NCBI GenBank assembly: GCA_004020315.1
Contig: SAQG01000014.1
Span: 89,946 to 153,945, forward strand
DNA from: Mesorhizobium sp.
GTDB lineage: Bacteria; Pseudomonadota; Alphaproteobacteria; Rhizobiales; Rhizobiaceae
Length of the DNA: 64,000 nucleotides
Direction: 5' to 3'
The position numbers were made by a program, and so were the translations under genes. This document shows, one piece after another, positions 54,608-64,000 of the stretch (positions are counted from its first letter, which is position 1; each line of letters starts with the position of its first letter). The notes beneath the pieces were generated by a model. It was given only the letters and a program-made list of their open reading frames with translations, had not been told where the DNA came from and did no database searches.

Positions 54608-55705
54608 ATGGCTCAGAATTCTTTGCGGCTTGTAGAGGACAAAGCAGTGGATAAATCAAAGGCTCTGGATGCGGCGCTGTCGCAAATCGAGCGTGCCTTC
54701 GGCAAGGGCTCGATCATGCGGCTCGGCGCAAACGAGCAGGTCGTCGAGATCGAAACGGTGCCGACCGGTTCGCTTGGCCTCGACATCGCGCTTGGCGTCG
54801 GCGGCCTGCCGCGCGGTCGCATCGTCGAGATCTACGGGCCGGAAAGCTCGGGCAAGACGACGCTGGCGCTGCACACGGTGGCGGAGGCCCAGAAGAAGGG
54901 CGGCATCTGCGCCTTCGTCGATGCCGAGCACGCGCTCGATCCGGTCTATGCTCGCAAGCTCGGCGTCGACCTCGAAAACCTGCTGATCTCGCAGCCCGAT
55001 ACCGGCGAGCAGGCGCTGGAGATCTGCGACACGCTGGTGCGTTCCGGCGCCATCGACGTGCTGGTGGTCGATTCGGTCGCGGCGCTGACGCCGCGCGCCG
55101 AAATCGAGGGCGAAATGGGCGATTCGCTGCCCGGCCTGCAGGCCCGCCTGATGAGCCAGGCGCTGCGAAAGCTGACCGCCTCGATCTCGCGCTCCAACAC
55201 CATGGTCATCTTCATCAACCAGATCCGCATGAAGATCGGCGTCATGTTCGGTTCGCCTGAGACCACGACCGGCGGCAACGCGCTGAAATTCTATGCTTCG
55301 GTGCGCCTCGATATTCGCCGCATCGGCTCGGTCAAGGACCGCGACGAGGTCGTCGGCAACCAGACCCGCGTCAAGGTGGTCAAGAACAAGCTGGCGCCGC
55401 CCTTCAAGGTGGTCGAATTCGACATCATGTATGGCGAGGGCGTGTCCAAGACCGGCGAGTTGGTCGACCTCGGCGTCAAGGCCGGCGTGGTCGAAAAGTC
55501 GGGCGCCTGGTTCTCCTACAATTCGCAGCGTCTCGGCCAGGGCCGCGAGAATGCAAAACTGTTCCTGCGCGACAATCCCGACACAGCGCGCGAAATCGAG
55601 CTGGCGCTGAGGCAGAATGCCGGGCTGATCGCCGAGAAATTCCTCGAGAATGGCGGCGCCGAGAGCAGCGACGACGGTTTCGAGGACGAAGCGGGCGCGA
55701 TGTAG
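54608..55705 (+). CDS. recA: recombinase RecA
   Basis: A 365-residue RecA, the strand-exchange ATPase and SOS co-protease. Walker A GPESSGKTT, Walker B LVVDSVAALTP, the L2 region GSPETTTGGNALKFY and the acidic C-terminal tail are all present. ATG 54608 has AAGGGG 9 nt upstream; the ATG at 54601 is out of frame. Leader is A-rich with an SOS-like box. A GC-rich hairpin follows. Confidence 0.98.
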   Translation: MAQNSLRLVEDKAVDKSKALDAALSQIERAFGKGSIMRLGANEQVVEIETVPTGSLGLDIALGVGGLPRGRIVEIYGPESSGKTTLALHTVAEAQKKGGICAFVDAEHALDPVYARKLGVDLENLLISQPDTGEQALEICDTLVRSGAIDVLVVDSVAALTPRAEIEGEMGDSLPGLQARLMSQALRKLTASISRSNTMVIFINQIRMKIGVMFGSPETTTGGNALKFYASVRLDIRRIGSVKDRDEVVGNQTRVKVVKNKLAPPFKVVEFDIMYGEGVSKTGELVDLGVKAGVVEKSGAWFSYNSQRLGQGRENAKLFLRDNPDTAREIELALRQNAGLIAEKFLENGGAESSDDGFEDEAGAM

Positions 55706-55782
55706 GATGCGGGCTGTGCCTGCCAAAATGCCCGTTTGAGTTCACGTGTTCCAAATTGAGTTGGTCTATCGATGTGTTCATG

Positions 55783-55813
55783 CCGCCGGCCTTGGGCCGG
55801 CGGTTTGCGTTTT
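55783..55813 (+). terminator. terminator after recA
   Basis: CCGCCGGCC and GGCCGGCGG form a 9-bp stem with a TTG loop followed by TTTGCGTTTT, 78 nt after the recA stop. Confidence 0.75.
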
Positions 55814-55960
55814 GGCGGTGGCTTGGGCCATCCTGAACAGCCGGCAAAGGGCTACGATTTGGAGCAATTTCGTGTTTCTGGACAGGGTGCGGTGCGACCG
55901 CTAAAAGGCCCTGTCTGTTTTCCGCCGGCAATCGGCGGTTCTCTCGAAAAGGCAGTATTC

Positions 55961-58627
<2,667 letters not shown>

Positions 58628-58670
58628 ACCTTCACCAGTAAGGCGAGGCCGAAGTGGCAGCGGGGATGAT

Positions 58671-59449
58671 GTGGCAACGTTGACGATGTATCAAGTCGAC
58701 GCTTTTGCCGAACGGGCTTTCCAAGGGAACCCTGCCGCCGTTCTCATTTTGGAGGACTGGCTATCGCACGATGTGATGCAGGCCATCGCAAACGAGAACA
58801 ATCTTGCTGAAACCGCGTTTGCGCGGCCGGATGGCGAGGGTTGGGATTTGCGCTGGTTCACGCCGGTTCATGAAGTCGACTTCTGTGGCCATGCTACTCT
58901 TGCGACCGCCCATGTGTTGGCTGCGGAACACAATGTGCCTGGCGACATGGCCTTTGCCACGCGGGTGGGTGAACTACGGGTTTCTCAGCGGCAAGGTGCC
59001 TACCAGCTCGATCTGCCGTGTTTTCCGCCGCAGCCGCTCGGCGGGAAGTTAATCCAGGCGCTGCAAGAGATATTTCCTCTGGGGCCGGTTTCGGGCTTCC
59101 GCAATTTCGAAAACCTGTTTGTCGAGCTTGCCGACGAGGCATCCGTACGCTCATTCGTTCCCGATCTGCTCAGGATCGGAACCCTCCATCCTCTTGGCCT
59201 GGTCATTACCGCGCCTGGCCGAGCCCATGATTTCGTCTCGCGTTATTTCGTGCCTGGAGCGGGCATTCCCGAGGATCCGGTGACTGGCTCCACTCATGCG
59301 ACACTGGTGCCCTACTGGTCTGAAAAACTAGGCAAGACGCATCTGTCGGCGTTCCAATGCTCGCAGCGCGGCGGGCATTTGCTTTGTGCGTGCTGATCAT
59401 GGGTCGTGCGAAGACTTTTATGAAGGCGGAAATCTACCTTCCCGAATGA
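58671..59449 (+). pseudogene. PhzF family isomerase-like gene with frameshifted 3' end
   Basis: The intact frame (58671-59396, 241 residues) gives a PhzF-fold protein: QVDAFAERAFQGNPAAV, the catalytic-type Glu in NLAETAF, FTPVHEVDFCGHATLA and EDPVTGSTHATLVPYW. It stops right after SQRGGHLLCAC, where family members continue with about ten residues, then V-L-x-G. That missing ending (VLIMGRAKTFMKAEIYLPE) is found in another frame, closed by TGA at 59447-59449. A small out-of-frame deletion near 59385 explains this. The truncated product may still fold. PhzF homologues have varied, mostly unknown roles. Confidence 0.75.
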
Positions 59450-59474
59450 GCAGCCATTCGGAGGCCGCTTCGCC

Positions 59475-60101
59475 TCACTCTGCCTTTTCAGTACGGGCAA
59501 AACTCGGGCGCTCGGCGATGCGAGCCCACCAAGCCTGGATGTCGGCGAACTCGGCCAGCAGGTTTTGTCCGTCGGCCACCTTGACGAAATAGCCGATGAT
59601 AGGTGCTGCATGCAGGTCGGCCAGCGTAAGCTGGTTTCCCATCAGCCATGGCCCGGGGGCTTTCAGCGAAGAAAGCGCCCGCAGCGCCATGATCGCCCGC
59701 CGAAGCCCGTCGGCAATCAGCGTTTCGTCGGGCGCTTCTTTCTCCAGCCGCTCGACAGCGACATCCCAGACCATGGCCCGATACGCATAGGCGTCGAGCA
59801 TGCCGATGATCTGGTTCATAGTTGCGCGAGGCCGGGCTTCGACCGGTTGCAACCTCGGTCCGTCGAAAGCCTCGTCGACATAGCAGGCTATCGCGCTGGT
59901 TTCGTAGAGGCGAAAGCCGTCATGCTCGAAGGCCGGGATGCGGCCGAACGGGTGATGGTCGAAATACCAGCCCGGAATGCCGTCAGCCGCAAAGATGTCG
60001 ACCGGCACAAGTTGGTAGTCGATGCCCTTTTCCTCGAGCACGAGGCGGACGATGCGCACATAAACGCTGTAGTCCGCCCCATAGACGACGGGTTTGCCCA
60101 T
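59475..60101 (-). CDS. glutathione S-transferase family protein
   Basis: 208 residues. N-terminal thioredoxin-like domain VYGADYSVYVRIVRLVLEEK with GRIPAFEHD (cis-Pro) and the glutathione-binding ETSAIACYVD, then an all-helical domain containing LTLADLHAAPIIGY. Conjugates or reduces electrophiles with glutathione; substrate unknown. It follows icd by 13 nt on the same strand and may be co-transcribed. Confidence 0.92.
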   Translation of the reverse strand: MGKPVVYGADYSVYVRIVRLVLEEKGIDYQLVPVDIFAADGIPGWYFDHHPFGRIPAFEHDGFRLYETSAIACYVDEAFDGPRLQPVEARPRATMNQIIGMLDAYAYRAMVWDVAVERLEKEAPDETLIADGLRRAIMALRALSSLKAPGPWLMGNQLTLADLHAAPIIGYFVKVADGQNLLAEFADIQAWWARIAERPSFARTEKAE

Positions 60102-60114
60102 GACGCTCGTCTGG

Positions 60115-61326
60115 TCAGGCCATCGCCTTCTGCAGGTTCTCGTCGATCTTGTCGAGGAAGCCGGTGGTCGAAAGCCATGGCTGGTCGGGACCGATCAGCA
60201 GCGACAGATCCTTTGTCATGAAGCCGGCCTCGACAGTCTGGATGCAGACTTTTTCCAGCGTCTCGGCAAAACGCTTCAGCTCGGCATTGTCGTCGAGCTT
60301 GGCGCGATGGGTGAGGCCGCGCGTCCAGGCGAAGATCGAGGCGATCGAATTGGTCGAGGTTTCCTCGCCCTTCTGATGCTGGCGATAGTGACGGGTGACG
60401 GTGCCATGTGCGGCCTCCGCCTCCACCGTCTTGCCGTCCGGGGTCATCAGCACCGAGGTCATCAGGCCGAGCGACCCAAAACCTTGCGCCACCGTGTCCG
60501 ACTGCACGTCGCCATCATAGTTCTTGCAGGCCCAGACATAGCCGCCCGACCATTTCAGGCTGGAGGCGACCATGTCGTCGATCAGCCGGTGCTCGTACCA
60601 GAGCTTTTTCGCCTTGAATTCGGCTTCGAACTCGGCCTCGTAGACTTCCTGGAAAATGTCCTTGAAGCGGCCGTCATAAGCCTTGAGGATGGTGTTCTTG
60701 GTCGAGAGGTAAACGGGGTAGTTGCGCAACAGCCCGTAATTCAGCGAGGCGCGGGCGAATTCACGGATCGACTCGTCGAGATTGTACATGGCCATGGCGA
60801 CGCCGGCGGCCGGCGCATCGAACACGTCATGCTCGATCACCTTGCCGTCCTCGCCGACGAATTTGATCGTCAGCTTGCCTTTGCCGGGAAAGCGGAAGTC
60901 GGTGGCGCGATACTGGTCGCCGAAGGCATGGCGGCCGACGATGATCGGCTTGGTCCAGCCGGGCACCAGTCGCGGCACGTTCTTCATGATGATCGGTTCG
61001 CGGAAGATGGTGCCGCCGAGGATGTTGCGGATCGTGCCGTTCGGCGACTTCCACATCTTCTTCAGCTTGAATTCCTCGACGCGCTGCTCGTCGGGCGTGA
61101 TCGTCGCGCATTTCACGCCGACGCCATGTTTCTTGATGGCATTGGCCGCGTCGATGGTGACCTGGTCGTTGGTGGCGTCGCGGTGCTCGACGCCGAGGTC
61201 GTAATATTCAAGCTTGAGGTCGAGATAGGGGTGGATCAGCTTGTCCTTGATGAACTGCCAGATGATGCGGGTCATCTCGTCGCCGTCGAGTTCGACGACC
61301 GGGTTCGCCACCTTGATCTTCGCCAT
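60115..61326 (-). CDS. icd: isocitrate dehydrogenase (NADP+), dimeric eukaryote-like type
   Basis: 403 residues. TCA-cycle enzyme converting isocitrate to 2-oxoglutarate. N-terminal VANPVVELDGDEMTRIIW, the substrate segment SPNGTIRNILGGTIFREPI, metal Asp sites in KNYDGDVQSDTVAQGFGSLG, and the NADP region HGTVTRHYRQHQKG. This is the homodimeric subfamily shared by alphaproteobacteria and eukaryotes rather than the E. coli type. Confidence 0.97.
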   Translation of the reverse strand: MAKIKVANPVVELDGDEMTRIIWQFIKDKLIHPYLDLKLEYYDLGVEHRDATNDQVTIDAANAIKKHGVGVKCATITPDEQRVEEFKLKKMWKSPNGTIRNILGGTIFREPIIMKNVPRLVPGWTKPIIVGRHAFGDQYRATDFRFPGKGKLTIKFVGEDGKVIEHDVFDAPAAGVAMAMYNLDESIREFARASLNYGLLRNYPVYLSTKNTILKAYDGRFKDIFQEVYEAEFEAEFKAKKLWYEHRLIDDMVASSLKWSGGYVWACKNYDGDVQSDTVAQGFGSLGLMTSVLMTPDGKTVEAEAAHGTVTRHYRQHQKGEETSTNSIASIFAWTRGLTHRAKLDDNAELKRFAETLEKVCIQTVEAGFMTKDLSLLIGPDQPWLSTTGFLDKIDENLQKAMA

Positions 61327-61545
61327 GGAAAGAATGCCTCATTGTTGGGGATCGGAACGGCCTTGCCCGCATGGCTTTCGGCCGGGGATGCGGCCCGTAT
61401 ATCAAAGCATTTTTGGCCGCGCAAACGGCGATCCGCGCGGGCGTGCTCAACCATCGCCATCGGCCGCTGTTTGTGAAAGCTTCATTTTCGCGGCCGGATA
61501 TGGCAGGGGACGCTGAAATGCCGCAAACAGCAGTTCATTGACACC

Positions 61546-62391
61546 ATGCAAGCCAGCAACGACATCCTTCCTGCCACAGGCCCGGCGATCATCCTGGTCG
61601 AGCCGCAGCTCGGCGAGAACATCGGCATGGTTGCGCGTGCCATGGCTAACTTCGGTCTGTCGGAGCTGCGCCTCGTCAATCCGCGCGACGGCTGGCCGAG
61701 CGAAAAAGCGCGCGCTGCCGCGAGCCGCGCCGACCACGTCATCGATGCCGCTAGAGTATTTGACGATCTCGCCTCGGCGGTCGCCGATCTGAACTTCGTC
61801 TTCGCGACCACGGCGCGCGCACGCGATAATTTCAAGCCGGTGCGCGGACCGGTCGAGGCGGGCAGGGCGCTGAGAGCGCGCCAGCGATCTGGACAGCGCA
61901 CCGGCATCCTGTTTGGCCGCGAGCGGTTCGGGCTCTACAATGACGAGGTCGGCTTGGCCGACGAGATCGTCACCTTCCCGGTCGATCCCGCCTTCTCTTC
62001 GCTCAACATCGCCCAGGCCGCCCTGTTGATGTCTTATGAATGGATGAAGTCGGGCTTGGAGGACGAGACGAAAACAAATTTTTCCAGCCCCGAGATGATG
62101 CCGGCGACCAAGGAACAATTGCACGGTCTGTTCGCGTACCTAGAAGGGGCGCTCGAAGCGCGCGGCTATTTCCGCCCGGCGCCGAAGAAGCCGAAGATGG
62201 TTGATAATCTGCGCGCGGTGCTGACGCGCGCCGGCTTCGCCGAGCCGGAGCTCAAGGTGCTGCGCGGCATAATATCATCGCTGGACAGGTTTTCGCCGGC
62301 CATGCCGCGCGGCGACGGATCGCCAGGCGATGATCCAAGACGGCTTCCAGCAGCGGCGGCACGCGCCGTCAAGGCGAAAGACAAAGACTAG
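61546..62391 (+). CDS. TrmH-family (SPOUT) RNA methyltransferase, TrmJ-like
   Basis: 281 residues. The three SPOUT motifs are clear: NIGMVARAMANFGL, GILFGRERFGL and SSLNIAQAALLMSYE, forming the knotted SAM site. A C-terminal helical extension ends in a basic tail. TrmJ methylates the 2'-OH of tRNA position 32; rRNA targets are possible for relatives. It is divergent from icd. Confidence 0.92.
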   Translation: MQASNDILPATGPAIILVEPQLGENIGMVARAMANFGLSELRLVNPRDGWPSEKARAAASRADHVIDAARVFDDLASAVADLNFVFATTARARDNFKPVRGPVEAGRALRARQRSGQRTGILFGRERFGLYNDEVGLADEIVTFPVDPAFSSLNIAQAALLMSYEWMKSGLEDETKTNFSSPEMMPATKEQLHGLFAYLEGALEARGYFRPAPKKPKMVDNLRAVLTRAGFAEPELKVLRGIISSLDRFSPAMPRGDGSPGDDPRRLPAAAARAVKAKDKD

Positions 62392-62501
62392 GATCAAAGC
62401 GCCGAGTAACCGAATGTTATTTGGTGGGGTCCATCATTTCGGGATGATGGACTCTCGGACGTGCGGCCATCTTCCTGCCGTGGTCCCCAGCCTCCGGTCG
62501 C

Positions 62502-62560
62502 AATGCCAGCCTCTTTTCGTAATGCCAGCTCTCTCGTAATCCCAGCTCTCTCTCTCTCGT
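62502..62560. repeat. imperfect tandem repeat with CT tract upstream of murI
   Basis: Three units: AATGCCAGCCTCTTTTCGT (19), AATGCCAGCTCTCTCGT (17) and AATCCCAGCTCTCTCTCTCTCGT (23), which differ mainly in the number of CT dinucleotides. The last ends 5 nt before the murI ATG. Confidence 0.7.
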
Positions 62561-62565
62561 AATCA

Positions 62566-63384
62566 ATGACAATGACTGATCCTTCAAGCGCCCCCCCGAT
62601 CCTGATGTTCGATTCCGGCATCGGCGGCCTGACGGTGCTGCGCGAAGCGCGCGTGCTGATGCCCGACCGCCGCTTCGTCTATGTCGCCGACGACGCGGCT
62701 TTCCCTTATGGCGCTTGGGAGGAACCGGCACTGAGGGCACATATACTGGAGCTGTTCGGCAAGCTGCTCGACCGTTTCTCGCCGGCCATCTCGGTCATCG
62801 CCTGCAATACCGCTTCGACGCTGGTCATCGATGCGTTGCGTGAGAGATTTCCCGGCCACCCTTTCGTCGGCACGGTGCCGGCGATCAAGCCGGCGGCGGA
62901 ACGCACCCGCTCCGGGCTGGTTTCGGTGCTGGCGACACCCGGCACCGTCAAGCGCCAGTATACGCGTGACCTGATCGGCAAATGGGCGCAGAAATGCCAT
63001 GTCCGCCTGGTCGGCAGCAACAATCTGGCGGGGCTGGCCGAGGTCTATATGCGCGAAGGCTTTGTCGATGAAGAGGCGGTGCGAGCCGAGATCGCGCCGT
63101 GCTTCGTCGAGCATGATGAACTGCGGACCGACATCGTCGTGCTTGCCTGTACCCATTACCCTTTTCTGGCCAACCGCATGCGCAAGACAGCACCTTGGCC
63201 GGTCGATTGGCTCGATCCCGCCGAAGCGATCGCGCGGCGGGCGCTCTCGCTGCTCGCGGACACCGAGGCCAGGAATCGCGGCCAGGCGTTGCCGGAAGGC
63301 GCCGACCTTGCTGTCTTCACGTCGAAGCGGGCTGATTTCCCGACTCGCCGCCTGATGCAGGGGTTTGGGCTGGCGATTTCCTGA
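62566..63384 (+). CDS. murI: glutamate racemase
   Basis: 272 residues; makes D-glutamate for peptidoglycan. Catalytic cysteines in VIACNTAST and VVLACTHYPF; the FDSGIGGLTVL N-terminus and the YVADDAAFPYG loop are conserved. Full length. No Shine-Dalgarno sequence precedes either ATG 62566 or 62572; instead a CT-repeat tract runs up to the start. It lies 174 nt after the methyltransferase gene. Confidence 0.95.
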   Translation: MTMTDPSSAPPILMFDSGIGGLTVLREARVLMPDRRFVYVADDAAFPYGAWEEPALRAHILELFGKLLDRFSPAISVIACNTASTLVIDALRERFPGHPFVGTVPAIKPAAERTRSGLVSVLATPGTVKRQYTRDLIGKWAQKCHVRLVGSNNLAGLAEVYMREGFVDEEAVRAEIAPCFVEHDELRTDIVVLACTHYPFLANRMRKTAPWPVDWLDPAEAIARRALSLLADTEARNRGQALPEGADLAVFTSKRADFPTRRLMQGFGLAIS

Positions 63385-63445
63385 TCCTTAGGAACATCAG
63401 CCCGGCCGATACGTTTTCCCTAAGTGCAAAAGGGGAGAAACGATC

Positions 63446-63634
63446 ATGCCAGCTACCTCAAAAGCCCAGCAGAAAGCCGCCGGCGCGGCATTGTCCGCCA
63501 AGCGTGGCGAGACCAAAAAGAGTGAACTCAAAGGCGCTTCCAAGGGAATGTACAAGTCCATGAGCGAAAAGCAGCTCGAGGAATTCGCCGAGACCAAGCG
63601 TAAGGGCCTGCCCGAGAAGAAGTCGAAACACTAG
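63446..63634 (+). CDS. DUF3008 family small basic protein
   Basis: 62 residues rich in Lys, Ala and Glu: MPATSKAQQKAAGAALSAKR, then SKGMYKSMSEKQLEEFA and KGLPEKK. This is the DUF3008 pattern, found widely in alphaproteobacteria. Function unknown; composition suggests a nucleic-acid- or stress-related helical protein. GGGGAGAAACGATC leads to the ATG. A terminator follows at 63701. Confidence 0.88.
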   Translation: MPATSKAQQKAAGAALSAKRGETKKSELKGASKGMYKSMSEKQLEEFAETKRKGLPEKKSKH

Positions 63635-63700
63635 CCCGCCGCGCTTCCAACTGGACGCACCCGCGGGGCGACCGGTTCCGATCCCACAGTGACCAAGTCA

Positions 63701-63727
63701 AAAGCCCGCGGCGAAACCGCGGGCTTT
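63701..63727 (+). terminator. rho-independent terminator
   Basis: AAAGCCCGCGG and CCGCGGGCTTT, an 11-bp perfect stem with a CGAAA loop and short T-tail. It ends the DUF3008 transcript and, being symmetric, could also serve minus-strand transcripts. Confidence 0.75.
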
Positions 63728-63770
63728 GATATCGAATGTTGAGGACGTTCCCCTCAGGCCGAAGCCGGAC

Positions 63771-63896
63771 CTACCAGCGCGAATGACAGCGCCGCACCTT
63801 GTAGCGGACGACCTTGCGATGACCATGCCGCCACACCACCTTCTTCTTGCTTCCTAATGCCGCTGGCGTAGACCCCCGCCACATCCGGCACCGCAT
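63771..63896 (-). pseudogene. possible remnant of a small basic secreted protein
   Basis: A 41-codon minus-strand frame ends GSKKKVVWRHGHRKVVRYKV then RRCHSRW, a Lys/Arg/His/Val-rich tail like that of small exported proteins common in mesorhizobia. The N-terminal half has no signal peptide and upstream frames are interrupted, so this is probably a decayed or frameshifted copy. The rest of 63728-64000 shows nothing I can identify. Confidence 0.25.
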
Positions 63897-64000
63897 TCAA
63901 CGTCGTGGACCGTATCCGCCTGCCATCACCGACGCCAGCCGCAAGCTGTCGGTAGCTTTTCAAGTTGTCCGGTTTTGGTAGCACATCATTTGTCCGCTTC

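Overview
The window is typical alphaproteobacterial chromosome of the Rhizobiales, most likely Mesorhizobium or a close relative. This rests on gene content and order (clpP-clpX-lon-hup; the rhizobial order sufS2-B-C-D-S1-T-A; recA-alaS; NADP-dependent icd), on high GC with G/C-rich third codon positions, and on intergenic hairpin repeats of the kind scattered through mesorhizobial genomes. Species cannot be assigned from the sequence alone. There is no rRNA, CRISPR array, phage or intact insertion sequence.

Layout. 1-836: 3' part of an FAD amine oxidase. 838-1428: a secreted internal-repeat protein behind a 16-bp palindrome. 1763-7128: protein quality-control block clpP, clpX, lon, then HU, with strong terminators between units. 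7233-16006: a sugar catabolic region with an aldo/keto reductase, a creatininase-family protein, a complete ABC importer (binding protein and two permeases on one strand, ATPase divergent), a FucU-type mutarotase and a ribokinase-family kinase. 16337-20439: an accessory stretch with a one-domain voltage-gated channel, a decayed tRNA-Asp copy, an EF-hand protein, a cysteine-rich flavodoxin-fold oxidoreductase, a DUF1003 membrane protein and the intact tRNA-Asp. 20656-27141: tRNA-Val followed by an unusual biosynthetic operon (asparagine synthetase, stand-alone acyl carrier protein, AMP ligase, ammonia-type NAD synthase paralogue) facing an acyltransferase-like gene. 27526-32435: a ROK regulator, a second (ribose-type) sugar importer and an SDR dehydrogenase in one overlapping operon. 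32820-43889: envelope and housekeeping genes (M23 peptidase, PrxQ peroxiredoxin, AsmA-like protein, adenylate cyclase-TPR protein, tyrS, a GT2/LAB_N pair, PaiB). 43903-52452: an alpha/beta hydrolase and the suf operon for Fe-S cluster assembly behind a near-consensus Irr box, with an unrecognised gene between sufB and sufC. 52463-63634: recA with an SOS-like box, alaS, a PhzF-family gene with a frameshifted 3' end, GST, icd, an RNA methyltransferase, murI and a small DUF3008 protein.

The items most worth follow-up are the channel, whose pore filter is TLEGWSD (a glycine filter reminiscent of calcium-selective channels); the asnB-ACP-AMP ligase-NadE operon beside tRNA-Val; the extra gene inside the suf operon; and the 3-kb segment bracketed by an intact and a decayed tRNA-Asp. 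All functional statements come from reading motifs and context. No database search was run.
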